Assembly: GCA_035325645.1 (NCBI GenBank)
Contig: DAOKZK010000010.1
Span: forward strand, 1-64,000
DNA length: 64,000 nt
Direction of reading: 5' to 3'
Source: Macondimonas sp035325645
GTDB lineage: Bacteria > Pseudomonadota > Gammaproteobacteria > UBA5335
Part shown: piece by piece, positions 16,675 to 25,206 of the stretch
How positions within the stretch are numbered: the first letter of the stretch is position 1
Layout: each line of letters begins with the position of its first letter
Notes under the pieces: generated by a model
Databases searched by the model: none
The model's input: only the letters and a program-made list of their open reading frames with translations
Told to the model about the DNA's origin: nothing
Position numbers and translations under genes: made by a program

Positions 16675-18369
16675 GTGCCGGCCCTGACCGGGTTCTATCC
16701 CACCGCGTTCCTGCAATGGACGCGGGACCACTTGAACGTGGTGCCGCTGGACCAGCTTGGCGACGCCCTCTACGAGGATCGCCGGGCCTCGGCGATCCCC
16801 GTCGGTCGATTCGGCCCGCTCACGAACAACGCGCCGGTCGACAGCAGTCCCCGGGCACTTGCCGGCGTGCATGCGCGCAGCTTCGTTGAGGACTACTACT
16901 ACCGCGTGCACGTGCGGCCGAATCGCATCGACCTCGGCAACACGATGTCGGTGCAGACGCGCGAGGTCGAGGTGTGGAACGCGTGGTTCGAAGCCAACGC
17001 GCTGGCCGACATCGTTGCCACCAACGCCGAGGGGATGACCCTGTCCGGTCCCTCGGTGCCGCCGACAAGCTTCGGACCGCTCGAGTCCCGGATCTATGTG
17101 CTGTCGGTCACGCCGAACGGGCCGCCCGTCGTCAATGCCGCATTCCGCTTCGACTTCGCGCTCGACGCGCCCGTCCTGCGGGCGCTCGGTCGCCGGATCG
17201 TGGGCTGGGTCTTCGCGCCGGATTGGAGTGAGCCCGTCATCGAACGGCTGGAGTGGATGACCGACGTGATGGAGTCCCATGTCGGCGTCGAACAGCGGGT
17301 ACGCCTGCGCGCCGAGCCGCGCCGAAGCTTCGAGTACCGCGTACTGCTGGGCTCCGACCAGGCGCGCGTTCAGATGGAGAACCGGCTGATCTCCTGGCAG
17401 GCGCGCGTGTATGGACTGCCGGTCTGGACCGATGCCTCGATCACCGCCATCGCCATCCCGGCCGGAGCGACGAGCCTCGCCGTTTCGACGGCGAACAAGG
17501 ATTTCGTGGTCGGCGGCATCGTGGGGCTGGTGAATGGATTGCGCTCCGAGTTCGCGGAAATCACTGCCGTGACCGCGAACTCGGTGACGCTCAATGATCC
17601 GATCGCCAACGACTGGCCGGCCGGGACCAAGATCGTGCCGGTGCGATCGGCCCGGGTGCAGAACGACCTGGGCGTGGCTTACCTGACCGACGCGATCGCG
17701 GCCTCCCGGCCTCAGTTTCAACTGGAAGAGGAATGGCCGATCACGCCCGCCTCCGAGTCGCAGGACTACCTCGGCTACCCGGTGATGCTGGCGCCGCCCA
17801 ACTGGACGGAGGATCTCGAAGGCCGGTTCGGGCGGAAATGGCACGACCTCGACTACCTGACCGGCCGCCGCGTGATCGATGACCTGACCGGTGTGGCAGG
17901 CGTGAACCGAACGCACCGGTGGCTGCTGGTGGGTCGTGCCGCCGTCGCGGCCTTTCGCGCGTGGCTCGCGGCACGGGCGGGCAAGCTGAAGCCGTTCTGG
18001 TTGCCGAGCTTCCAGTCGGACCTCGCGGTCGTCGCGCCGGTCGGCGGCACCGACGCCTTTCTGACCGTGGAGAACCGCGGCTACGCCGAGGGGCCGGTGG
18101 CGGCGGTCGGCCGGCGCGATCTCCTGATCACCACCGTTTCGGGGGTGAGGTTCTATCGCCGCATCACCGCCGCCTCCGAGATCGATGCCGCGAGCGAGAT
18201 GGTCGCGATCGACGGCACGCTCGGCACCACGCTGCAGCCCCACCAGTTCCAGCGGATCTCCTTCATGCACCTGGTGCGGCTGGACACCGACAACGTGGAG
18301 ATCGCGCACGTCACCGACGAGGTGGCCGAGGTCGTGCTGCCCTTGCGAAGCCTCCGGGACGACCTATGA
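16675..18369 (+). CDS. Distal tail / minor tail protein, 564 aa
   Basis: The GTG start at 16675 follows the previous stop by two bases. The opening PALTGFYPTAFLQWTRDHL precedes a long beta-rich protein. Near the C-terminus, HRWLLVGRAAVAAFRAWLAA and GKLKPFWLPSFQSDL are shared by minor tail proteins encoded before BR0599-family genes. It probably forms part of the baseplate hub joining tube and tip. Assigned from pattern and neighbours rather than a specific catalytic motif. Confidence 0.7.
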   Translation: MPALTGFYPTAFLQWTRDHLNVVPLDQLGDALYEDRRASAIPVGRFGPLTNNAPVDSSPRALAGVHARSFVEDYYYRVHVRPNRIDLGNTMSVQTREVEVWNAWFEANALADIVATNAEGMTLSGPSVPPTSFGPLESRIYVLSVTPNGPPVVNAAFRFDFALDAPVLRALGRRIVGWVFAPDWSEPVIERLEWMTDVMESHVGVEQRVRLRAEPRRSFEYRVLLGSDQARVQMENRLISWQARVYGLPVWTDASITAIAIPAGATSLAVSTANKDFVVGGIVGLVNGLRSEFAEITAVTANSVTLNDPIANDWPAGTKIVPVRSARVQNDLGVAYLTDAIAASRPQFQLEEEWPITPASESQDYLGYPVMLAPPNWTEDLEGRFGRKWHDLDYLTGRRVIDDLTGVAGVNRTHRWLLVGRAAVAAFRAWLAARAGKLKPFWLPSFQSDLAVVAPVGGTDAFLTVENRGYAEGPVAAVGRRDLLITTVSGVRFYRRITAASEIDAASEMVAIDGTLGTTLQPHQFQRISFMHLVRLDTDNVEIAHVTDEVAEVVLPLRSLRDDL

Positions 18370-19175
18370 CCTACGCAGACCGGGAGGTTTCGACCGATGC
18401 CGCCAGCCCCGTCGAACTCTACGAGTTTCGGCGCGGTTCGAACGCGTGGCGCTATACCAGCGCATCGCAGGACGTCGTCTATAACGCCTTCAACTACACC
18501 GCCGTGCTCCTCAAGCGGGGAAGCATCGAGCAGACCAATGAGATCGGGCGCGCGGGGCTGAGGATCACCCTGGCCCGGGACGTTGAAGTCGTCGGTGAGT
18601 TCATCGCGACCCCGCCGTCCGAGGTGACGTTGCTGACGGTGTATCGGCAGCACCGTGGTGACCCCGAGACGGCGGTGGTCTGGATGGGGCGCGTGCTCAA
18701 CGCCGAATGGCGGGGCTCCGAGGTCGAGCTCAACTGCGAGCCGGTCTACACGAGCCTGCAGCGCACCGGGCTGCGGCGGCTGTACCAGCGCAACTGTCCG
18801 CACGTGCTCTACGGAGGTCTCTGCCAGGCGAGCCCCATCGTCCATCGGGTGCAGGGAACGGTCGGGTCGATCGCCGGAACGGTCGTCAGCGTGCCGGCCG
18901 CCGCCGGCTTCGCGCCCGGCCATTTCGCCGGGGGCTTCGCCACCTGGTCGGCCAGCGGCATCACCGAGAAGCGGATGATCGTGGCCCATTCGGCCGACAG
19001 CATCACCCTCGCGGCGGTGCCGCCAGGGCTCTCGGTCGGCGCGACGGTCGTGCTCTACCCAGGGTGCGATCACACCCTGAGCACCTGCGAGAGCAAGTTC
19101 GGCAACAGCGCCAACTTCGGCGGCTTTCCGTTCATTCCGACCAAGAACCCCTTCGGGGGAAGTCCGATTTACTGA
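18366..19175 (+). CDS. Phage BR0599-family (DUF2163) tail protein
   Basis: 269 aa with an ATGA overlap. The family pattern is clear: PVELYEFRRGSNAWRYTSAS, the cysteine cluster RRLYQRNCPHVLYGGLCQ, and the C-terminal YPGCDHTLSTCESKFGNSAN. These cysteines resemble the iron-sulphur-binding region of lambda gpL-like tail-tip proteins. It would form part of the central tail-tip plug. Confidence 0.85.
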   Translation: MTYADREVSTDAASPVELYEFRRGSNAWRYTSASQDVVYNAFNYTAVLLKRGSIEQTNEIGRAGLRITLARDVEVVGEFIATPPSEVTLLTVYRQHRGDPETAVVWMGRVLNAEWRGSEVELNCEPVYTSLQRTGLRRLYQRNCPHVLYGGLCQASPIVHRVQGTVGSIAGTVVSVPAAAGFAPGHFAGGFATWSASGITEKRMIVAHSADSITLAAVPPGLSVGATVVLYPGCDHTLSTCESKFGNSANFGGFPFIPTKNPFGGSPIY

Positions 19176-19184
19176 GCGTGTCCC

Positions 19185-19418
19185 ATGCCCTGGATGCAAA
19201 TCGTCGTCTGGATCGTCACGGCGCTGATCCAGTATGCCCTCGCGCCCAAGCCGCCCCAGCCACAGGCCGCCGAGCTCAAGGACTTCGATGCGCCGACCGC
19301 CGACGAGGGGCGTCCCGTGCCGGTGGTGTTCGGTACCGTGCTGGTGAAGAGCGCCAACGTCGTGTGGTACGGCGACCTGCGCACGACGCCGATCAAGTCC
19401 AAGGGCGGCAAGAAATGA
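19185..19418 (+). CDS. Small membrane-type tail protein, 77 aa
   Basis: One hydrophobic helix at the N-terminus (MPWMQIVVWIVTALIQYALA), then a Pro-rich linker and EGRPVPVVFGTVLVKSANVV. The latter segment matches the start of J-type host-specificity proteins, which in many related phages is encoded separately in this way. It overlaps the next tiny frame by an ATGA. Probable tip assembly or infection role. Confidence 0.7.
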   Translation: MPWMQIVVWIVTALIQYALAPKPPQPQAAELKDFDAPTADEGRPVPVVFGTVLVKSANVVWYGDLRTTPIKSKGGKK

Positions 19419-19492
19419 CAAAACGACAGGACTGGCGTTTTGCACGCCCGAAGGGCGCCCGTCAGGGTGGCGCACAGGGAGGTGCGCCATGA
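19415..19492 (+). CDS. Possible 25-aa microgene
   Basis: A 25-codon frame, MTKRQDWRFARPKGARQGGA..., starts in an ATGA overlap with the gene before it and ends in an ATGA overlap with the gene after it. It is very basic and Gly/Arg-rich. The double coupling argues for translation, since ribosomes could pass from one gene to the next through it. No family is recognised and the peptide itself may have no function. Confidence 0.4.
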   Translation: MTKRQDWRFARPKGARQGGAQGGAP

Positions 19493-19707
19493 GCGAGCTG
19501 ATCGTGACCCATGCCGACATGCGTTCCCTCGGGTACTGCAACCGGGGCGCGCGGGAATGGTTCACCCGTCACAGGCTCGACTGGTCGCGTTTCATCGACG
19601 AGGGGCTGCCCGCGGACGTGTTGCTCGCCACCGGCGACAGCATGGCCCAGGACGTGGTGCAAGTGGCCACCCGACGGATGAATGCCGGGGGAGAGGATGG
19701 GCGGTAG
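19489..19707 (+). CDS. Hypothetical phage protein, 72 aa
   Basis: Starts MSELIVTHADMRSLGYCNRG; contains HRLDWSRFIDEGLPADVL. The pattern recurs in proteobacterial phages as a small protein encoded just before the J-like protein. GGGAGG precedes the start, and its end overlaps the beginning of the next gene. Function unknown; a tail-tip accessory role is likely. Confidence 0.7.
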   Translation: MSELIVTHADMRSLGYCNRGAREWFTRHRLDWSRFIDEGLPADVLLATGDSMAQDVVQVATRRMNAGGEDGR

Positions 19708-21883
19708 CAGCAAGAGCGTCACGGTCGGCTATCGCTACTACTTGGGCATGCATCTGGCGATCTGCCATGGGCCGGTCGACGCCGTCACCGAGATCCAGGT
19801 CGGCGAGCGGCAGGCCTGGAGCGGCAACCTCACGGCCAGCGGGCGGATCACGGTCAATGCGCCCGAGCTCTTCGGCGGTGAAAAGCGCGAAGGCGGGATC
19901 TCGGGCGCGGTGGATGCGGCCTTCGGGGAATCGACGCAGGGCGCAAACGACTACCTGGCCTCGACGATCGGAACCCCGCAGCCGGCGTATCGCGGCCTCC
20001 TGAGCCTGATCCTGCGCCAGGTCTACATCGCGGCCAACAACCCCTACATCAAGCCTTGGGCGGTGCGCGTGAAGCGCTGCTTTCGGGCTTGGTACTCGAC
20101 CAAGGCGGAAATCTCGGGCGCGGCCAATCCGGCGCACATCCTCTACGAGTGCCTCACGAATTCCGCCTGGGGCATGGGGTATCCGACAGTCAGCATCGAC
20201 GACGCGAGCTTCAAGGCGGTCGCCGATACGCTCTCGTCCGAGGGGTTCGGGCTGAACCTGATCTGGCTGCAGCAGAGCACGATCGAGCAGTTCGTGCGCG
20301 AGGTGCTGGATCACATCGGGGGCGTGCTGACCACCTCGCCCTCGACCGGACGCTTCGTGCTCAAGCTGGTACGGGCGAACTATGCGGTAGCGAGCCTGCC
20401 GGTGCTCGATCCCACCAACGTGATCGAACTGGAGAGCTTTCAACGCGCGGCGTGGGGCGAGACGACCAATGAGCTGGTGCTCATCTACACCAAGTCGGAC
20501 ACGTTCAAGGAAACCAGCATCACGGTGCAGGACCTGGCCAACATCCAGGCCCAGGGCGCGGTGGTGTCGCAGACGCGGCGCTATCCCGGCATCACCTCCG
20601 ATGCCCTGGCAGCCCGCGTGGCGATGCGCGACCTGGCGGCAGTATCCACGCCGCTCGCCAAGGTGCGGCTGAAGGTCAATCGACGGGCCTGGAGTCTGAC
20701 GCCCGGGGACGTGTTCAAGCTCTCCTGGCCGACGCTCGGCATCGAGAACCTGGTGATGCGTATCGCCGCCATCGACGGCGGCACGCTCACGCAGGGGGCG
20801 ATCGGCATCGACGCTGTCGAGGATGTCTTCGGTCTGCCGCAGGCGAGCTACACAGCACCGCAACCGCCGGGGTGGACCGATCCGGTGCCGGCGCCCTCGG
20901 CGACGACGCCGCGACGCCTCGTCGAGGCGCCGTACTGGGACATCGCGCGCGCCATGACCGCGTCGGAACTCGCCTACCTGGATGCCACCGACTGCTATTT
21001 GCAGACCCTTGGCGGGCGCCCGGCATCCGGGGCGCTCAACTACGACCTGTACAGCAAGACCAGCTCGGCCTCGACCTACAACCTGAGAGGCCAGGGGGAG
21101 TTCTGCCCCCATGCCGTGCTCGCGGTAGATGTCGGCCAGGCAGTGACCAGCACGATCACTTACAACGCCCAGACCGACATCGACCTGATCACCGTCGGCG
21201 GGTACGCCTACCTCGATGACGAGGTGGTGGCCGTCACCGCGATCAACACGACGACCAAGAGCCTGACAGTGAATCGCGGCATGCTCGATACCGTGCCGGT
21301 GGCCCATGCGACCGGCAGCCGGATCTGGTTTGCGGACGGTTTCCAAGGGGTCGATCCCACCGAGTACGCCGCCGGCGAAACGGTGAATGCGCGTCTGCTG
21401 ACCGTGACGGGCAAGGGCACGTTGGCGCTGGCATCCGCGCCGACCGATTCCCTGGCGATGAACCGGCGACAAAACCGACCCTACCCACCGGGCAACGTGA
21501 AGATCAACAACGTGGCCTATCCGGCGGTGGCCAAGGGCGACTTGGTGATCTCCTGGGCGCACCGCGATCGGCTGAGCCAGACCGTGAGCCTCGTGCCCCA
21601 GACCAACGGCAACATCGGCCCCGAAGCCGGCGTGACCTACACGCTGCGCATCTACGGGGAGGCGGGCAGCCTGCGCCGCACCTACAGCGGCCTGACCGGT
21701 ACCAGCCAGACCTACACCCTGGCCGACGACACGGCCGACTCCGGCCTCGGTCGCCCCAATGCGCGGCTTCGCATCGAGCTCGAGTCCAACCGCTCGGGCG
21801 TGATCAGCCTGCAGAAACACTCGGTCGCGTTCGAGCGCGCCGGCTACGGACTTTCCTACGACAAATACTACGGAGGCATCTGA
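19697..21883 (+). CDS. Host-specificity / tail-tip protein (gpJ-like)
   Basis: 728 aa from the ATG at 19697 (MGGSSKSVTVGYRYYLGMH); an ATG at 19682 is an alternative. The N-terminal segment is typical of J-type tail proteins of siphophages and transposable phages. A phage-tail domain with AHILYECLTNSAWGMGYPTV and then fibronectin-like beta domains (TLRIYGEAGSLRRTYSG) follow. It would contact the host receptor and seal the tip. The gene overlaps its predecessor by 11 bases. Confidence 0.88.
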   Translation: MGGSSKSVTVGYRYYLGMHLAICHGPVDAVTEIQVGERQAWSGNLTASGRITVNAPELFGGEKREGGISGAVDAAFGESTQGANDYLASTIGTPQPAYRGLLSLILRQVYIAANNPYIKPWAVRVKRCFRAWYSTKAEISGAANPAHILYECLTNSAWGMGYPTVSIDDASFKAVADTLSSEGFGLNLIWLQQSTIEQFVREVLDHIGGVLTTSPSTGRFVLKLVRANYAVASLPVLDPTNVIELESFQRAAWGETTNELVLIYTKSDTFKETSITVQDLANIQAQGAVVSQTRRYPGITSDALAARVAMRDLAAVSTPLAKVRLKVNRRAWSLTPGDVFKLSWPTLGIENLVMRIAAIDGGTLTQGAIGIDAVEDVFGLPQASYTAPQPPGWTDPVPAPSATTPRRLVEAPYWDIARAMTASELAYLDATDCYLQTLGGRPASGALNYDLYSKTSSASTYNLRGQGEFCPHAVLAVDVGQAVTSTITYNAQTDIDLITVGGYAYLDDEVVAVTAINTTTKSLTVNRGMLDTVPVAHATGSRIWFADGFQGVDPTEYAAGETVNARLLTVTGKGTLALASAPTDSLAMNRRQNRPYPPGNVKINNVAYPAVAKGDLVISWAHRDRLSQTVSLVPQTNGNIGPEAGVTYTLRIYGEAGSLRRTYSGLTGTSQTYTLADDTADSGLGRPNARLRIELESNRSGVISLQKHSVAFERAGYGLSYDKYYGGI

Positions 21884-22236
21884 TGCCCGCAGTCACCGAT
21901 CCGAACCTTGGACTCAATTACGGCTGGACACTCGGCGAAAGCGGCTGGGGTGCCGGCATGGACGCCAACCTGAAACGGCTGGGTGCCGTCGTCAGCCTGT
22001 CGGTCAAAGACCGCGACCTGGCGATACCGCCGGCCAGCCCCGCGAACGGCGATCGCTACATCGTCCCGGCAGCGGCCACCGGCGCCTGGGCGGGTCGCAC
22101 CGACCAGATCGCGGTGCGCGTTGCGGGCGCTTGGGAGTACCACGCCCCCAAGATCGGCTGGACCTGCTTCGTCGAGGACGAGGGCGTGCTCTCCGTCTAC
22201 AAGGCGACCGGCTGGAGCCCCGGCATCGCCGTCTGA
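21883..22236 (+). CDS. DUF2793 domain phage protein
   Basis: 117 aa; overlaps the J-like gene by one base. It shows the DUF2793 pattern: LGLNYGWTLGESGWGAGMDA, then GDRYIVPAAATGAWAG, ending AWEYHAPKIGWTCFVEDEGV. Such domains occur at tail fibre or tail-tip genes and are thought to bind surfaces. It is the last structural gene before lysis, and a hairpin terminator follows. Confidence 0.85.
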   Translation: MPAVTDPNLGLNYGWTLGESGWGAGMDANLKRLGAVVSLSVKDRDLAIPPASPANGDRYIVPAAATGAWAGRTDQIAVRVAGAWEYHAPKIGWTCFVEDEGVLSVYKATGWSPGIAV

Positions 22237-22259
22237 TCGCTTCCCTTTCCATCATCCAC

Positions 22260-22283
22260 CGAACCCGCCGCCCGGCGGGTTCG
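22260..22283 (+). terminator. Hairpin terminator after tail genes
   Basis: Perfect 10-bp stem (CGAACCCGCC / GGCGGGTTCG) with a GCCC loop, followed by a short T-containing stretch (TCGTTTCC). The T-run is weak, so termination may be partial, allowing readthrough to the lysis genes. Confidence 0.6.
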
Positions 22284-22302
22284 TCGTTTCCGGAGACCAG
22301 CA

Positions 22303-22593
22303 ATGAGCCCACCCACTCTGCAAGACGGCATGGTCGTCATGCCGCGCGATGAATTCGAGGAGCTGCTCGCACGCGCCGCCGAGCGCGGCGCGAGGCGCGC
22401 CCTGGCCGACGTCGGCCTCGACGGCGAGGACGCCGCCCACGACATCCGCGAGCTGCGCGGCCTGCTCGAAGCCTTCAACGCCGCCAAGCACACCGCGTGG
22501 CAGACCACCATCAAGGTGGTCACGACCGCCATCCTCGCCGCCCTGCTGGTCGGGGGCGCCCTCAAGCTCAAGCTGATGGGAGGTGGCCAATGA
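22303..22593 (+). CDS. DUF6127-type membrane protein of lysis region
   Basis: 96 aa. Contains MPRDEFEELLARAAERGARR and ADVGLDGEDAAHDIRELRGL, then one C-terminal transmembrane segment (about residues 70-90, VVTTAILAALLVGGALKLKL). Small proteins of this type sit next to holin genes in many prophages. An ATGA overlap links it to the next gene. It may be a holin partner or an accessory protein. Confidence 0.7.
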   Translation: MSPPTLQDGMVVMPRDEFEELLARAAERGARRALADVGLDGEDAAHDIRELRGLLEAFNAAKHTAWQTTIKVVTTAILAALLVGGALKLKLMGGGQ

Positions 22594-23066
22594 TCGAGAC
22601 CCTGCTCGGCGGCCTCCTCGGCGGGGCCTTCCGTCTGGCGCCCGAAGTGCTCAAGTGGATCGACCGCAAGGGCGAGCGCAGCCATGAACTCGCCATGCAG
22701 GACAAGGCGCTGGAGTTCGAGAAGCTGCGCGGGGCAAGCCGCATGGCCGAGATCGGCGCCGGGGCCGACGCAGCATGGAACACCGGAGCCATCGAGGCCT
22801 TGCGCGAGGCTGTCGCAGCGCAGGGCCGAACCTCTGGCGTGAAGTGGGCCGATGCGCTGTCCACGACGGTCCGGCCGGTGGTCACCTACCTCTTCGTGCT
22901 GATGTATGCCGGGGTGAAGCTCTCGACCTTCGTCGGCTCGGTTCAGTCGGGCGTGGGGTTCGGGCCGGCGTTGCTCGCAGCTTGGTCGGAGGCGGATCAG
23001 GCACTGCTCGCAGGCATCCTGAACTACTGGTTCCTCAATCGCACGCTGGAAAAGGGGCTGCGGTGA
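22590..23066 (+). CDS. Holin-like phage protein, 158 aa
   Basis: Begins MIETLLGGLLGGAFRLAPEV. A charged helical middle is followed by hydrophobic helices (VVTYLFVLMYAGVKLSTFVG and LLAGILNYWFLNRTL). The pattern recurs before endolysin genes, where it is usually called a holin or structural protein. It would permeabilise the inner membrane so that the lysozyme can reach peptidoglycan. The neighbours fit; direct motif evidence is limited. Confidence 0.65.
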   Translation: MIETLLGGLLGGAFRLAPEVLKWIDRKGERSHELAMQDKALEFEKLRGASRMAEIGAGADAAWNTGAIEALREAVAAQGRTSGVKWADALSTTVRPVVTYLFVLMYAGVKLSTFVGSVQSGVGFGPALLAAWSEADQALLAGILNYWFLNRTLEKGLR

Positions 23067-23560
23067 TGGGGCGGTCGGACGAGACTGTGCGGTCGTGGAG
23101 CCGCAAGCACCGACCGCTTGCAGAGCGCTTCTGGGAAAAGGTCGAGGTGCGCGCCCCGCATGAATGCTGGCAATGGCTCGCATCGACCAAGGAGGGAGGC
23201 TACGGCAAGATCGCCGATGACGACGGGCGCATCCAATTGGCGCATCGCATCGCCTATCGCCTGGTCTTTGGTGACCTTTCTCCCGGGCTGGTGGTGTGTC
23301 ATCGCTGCGACAACCCCGGTTGCGTCAACCCGCAGCATCTCTTCGTCGGTACGCAGGCGGAGAACCTTCGGGACATGCGCAACAAGCGCCGAGACAACCC
23401 GCCGCGCGGAAGCAGACACCCCAAAGCCAGGCTCGACGAGGCTTTGGTAGCGCGGGTTCGCGCCGACGTCCGCAGTCATCGGCGCATCGCCAAAGACTAC
23501 GGTATCGGCAAATCGACCGTCGGCATGATCAAGGCAGGCGCGACATGGACGCACGTGTGA
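23066..23560 (+). CDS. HNH endonuclease
   Basis: 164 aa; the start overlaps the previous stop. The HNH core is clear: LAHRIAYRLVFGDLSPGL, then CHRCDNPGCVNPQHLFVGT with the metal-binding Cys pairs and catalytic His. A C-terminal helix-turn-helix-like tail (RIAKDYGIGKSTVGMIKAG) resembles that of phage homing endonucleases. It probably nicks or cuts DNA and may be a homing enzyme inserted between holin and lysozyme genes. It overlaps the lysozyme gene. Confidence 0.9.
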   Translation: MGRSDETVRSWSRKHRPLAERFWEKVEVRAPHECWQWLASTKEGGYGKIADDDGRIQLAHRIAYRLVFGDLSPGLVVCHRCDNPGCVNPQHLFVGTQAENLRDMRNKRRDNPPRGSRHPKARLDEALVARVRADVRSHRRIAKDYGIGKSTVGMIKAGATWTHV

Positions 23561-24018
23561 TTCGCGTGCCGCCTCAAGCGATCGAGCTTGCGAAACGCTT
23601 CGAAGGCTTTCACCGCTTTCCAAAGCACGATCCCAACCGGGCCTATCCGTACATCTGCCCGGCCGGCTATCCGACGATCGGTTACGGGCATCTGTGCGAT
23701 CCGAAGCACCCGCCGATCACCGAAGCAGAGGCCGAGGCCTACCTCGCCCAGGATCTGAAGGTGGCGCTCGCCGCCACGCTGCGCTACTGCCCTGTGCTGG
23801 CGACCGAGCCGGAAGGGCGGCTCGCGGCCATCGTGGACTTCACCTTCAACCTCGGCGCCGGGCGGCTGCAGACCTCGACGCTGCGGCGGCGGGTCAACCA
23901 GCGGGATTGGACGACTGCCGCCGCTGAACTTCGCCGGTGGGTGCACGGCGGTGGGAGGGTATTGCCAGGACTTGTTGCTCGACGGGAAGCCGAGGCGCGT
24001 CTTCTCGTGCACGGGTAA
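23545..24018 (+). CDS. Endolysin, GH24 lysozyme
   Basis: 157 aa. The phage lysozyme pattern is present: KRFEGFHRF with catalytic Glu at about residue 20, then ICPAGYPTIGYGH with the conserved Thr. Further matches are AIVDFTFNLGAGRLQTSTL and the C-terminal WVHGGGRVLPGLVARREAE. It cleaves the glycan strands of peptidoglycan. There is no signal peptide or SAR helix, so it depends on a holin. The ATG at 23545 is used; a GTG at 23557 is possible. Confidence 0.93.
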   Translation: MDARVIRVPPQAIELAKRFEGFHRFPKHDPNRAYPYICPAGYPTIGYGHLCDPKHPPITEAEAEAYLAQDLKVALAATLRYCPVLATEPEGRLAAIVDFTFNLGAGRLQTSTLRRRVNQRDWTTAAAELRRWVHGGGRVLPGLVARREAEARLLVHG

Positions 24019-24055
24019 CAGATCCGGGAGTATGGCCGTGTATGCGCTACGTGCA

Positions 24056-24099
24056 TTGACGTGATAGATTATGCTCTTAACGCATCAACGGCTAAGGCA
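24056..24099 (+). promoter_or_regulatory. Possible promoter for XRE-DUF5131 unit
   Basis: TTGACG (24056-24061) matches a -35 box. The AT-rich stretch after it (TAGATTATG... CTTAAC) could hold the -10, although none matches well. It lies directly upstream of the XRE regulator, in the only gap between lysis and accessory genes. Confidence 0.35.
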
Positions 24100-24435
24100 A
24101 TGGCGATCACCAGCGTTGGAGAACTGGTCAGGGCTGCTCGCAACGGGCGCAGCCAGAAGGAGTTCGCTGCCTTCCTGGGCGTGAAACAGTCCTCCGTGAG
24201 CCGCTACGAGAGCGGGAAGGCAAGCCCGCCGATCCGAGTGATCGAGCAGTGCATGCAGCTGGTGCATGCGGCAAAGGCGGAAGACGCCCCCACCGCCGAC
24301 CAACTGGCAGAACGCATCCGCGCCGCCCTGGCGGACCCCGACCTGCGGCAGGCGCGCTTGGCGCTATCTCGGTTGGTGGATGCCTTTGTGTCCGAACACA
24401 CGCAGACTCGCGTTACGCGTGCTGCGCCTCAATGA
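24100..24435 (+). CDS. XRE-family transcriptional regulator
   Basis: 111 aa from ATG 24100, with AAGG upstream; an in-frame GTG at 24061 would add 13 residues. The HTH is ELVRAARNGRSQKEFAAFLG followed by VKQSSVSRYESGKASPP, a classic Cro/CI-type fold. A helical C-terminal half may dimerise. It is 15 bases upstream of the DUF5131 gene and co-directional, so it may control that gene rather than the phage. Confidence 0.88.
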   Translation: MAITSVGELVRAARNGRSQKEFAAFLGVKQSSVSRYESGKASPPIRVIEQCMQLVHAAKAEDAPTADQLAERIRAALADPDLRQARLALSRLVDAFVSEHTQTRVTRAAPQ

Positions 24436-24450
24436 TCACTGGAGGCTGAC

Positions 24451-25206
24451 GTGGCGACTCAATCGACCATCGAGTGGACTGAGCAGACGTGGAACCCGAC
24501 CACCGGTTGCACCAAGGTTTCACCGGGGTGCAAGAACTGCTACGCGGAAGTGATGGCGCGCAGGCTCCACGCCATGGGTGCGCCTGGCTACGAGAACGGG
24601 TTCAAGCTCACCTTGCATGAGAGCCGGCTCGAACAGCCACTGCTACGCAAAAAGCCGACGACGTACTTCGTCAACAGCATGAGCGATCTGTTCCACGAGG
24701 CCGTTCCGGACGCCTTCCTGGATCGTGTGTTCTCGATCATCGAGCGCACCCCTCACCACACGTACCAGATCCTCACCAAGCGAGCGGAACGGTTACCGGA
24801 GTATTTTGCTCGCCGTGCCTGCCCGAGAAATGTTTGGCTTGGGGTGTCGGTCGAAGACAAGAAGTACGGTGTTCCGCGCATTGCACACCTGCGCAAAGTA
24901 GATACGCACATTCGATTCTTGTCCGTCGAGCCGCTGCTGGAAGACCTCGGGCGGATCGACCTGCGCGACATTCACTGGGTCATCGTCGGTGGCGAGTCCG
25001 GGCACAAAGCCCGGCCAATGCGAGAAGAATGGGTGGCGAACGTACAGGCCCAGGCCGAGGCCGCTGGTGCGGCATTCTTTTTCAAGCAATGGGGCGGCTG
25101 GGGTGCCGACGGTGTCAAACGCCACAAGAAGGCAAACGGCCGCATCTTCCGGGGCCGCACGTGGGACGACTACCCGCATCAAGCGACGGAAGCGACACAG
25201 CTATAA
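24451..25206 (+). CDS. DUF5131 / Gp37-Gp68 family three-Cys-motif protein
   Basis: 251 aa, GTG start behind GGAGG. The N-terminal signature TWNPTTGCTKVSPGCKNCYAE holds Cys20, Cys27 and Cys30 (CX6CX2C), the three-Cys motif of this family. It resembles the iron-sulphur cluster loop of radical-SAM-like enzymes. Further family marks are YFVNSMSDLFHEAVPD, YQILTKRAERL, FLSVEPLLEDLG and VIVGGESGHKARPM. The reaction is not known. TcmP is its named partner, and a TcmP gene lies immediately downstream in convergent orientation with a 6-bp tail overlap. Confidence 0.9.
   Translation: MATQSTIEWTEQTWNPTTGCTKVSPGCKNCYAEVMARRLHAMGAPGYENGFKLTLHESRLEQPLLRKKPTTYFVNSMSDLFHEAVPDAFLDRVFSIIERTPHHTYQILTKRAERLPEYFARRACPRNVWLGVSVEDKKYGVPRIAHLRKVDTHIRFLSVEPLLEDLGRIDLRDIHWVIVGGESGHKARPMREEWVANVQAQAEAAGAAFFFKQWGGWGADGVKRHKKANGRIFRGRTWDDYPHQATEATQL

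Noticed and set aside
1..24435. Prophage integrase and repressor module
   Set aside because: No tyrosine or serine recombinase is encoded in the window. The XRE gene at 24100 is tied to DUF5131 and is not in a typical immunity region.
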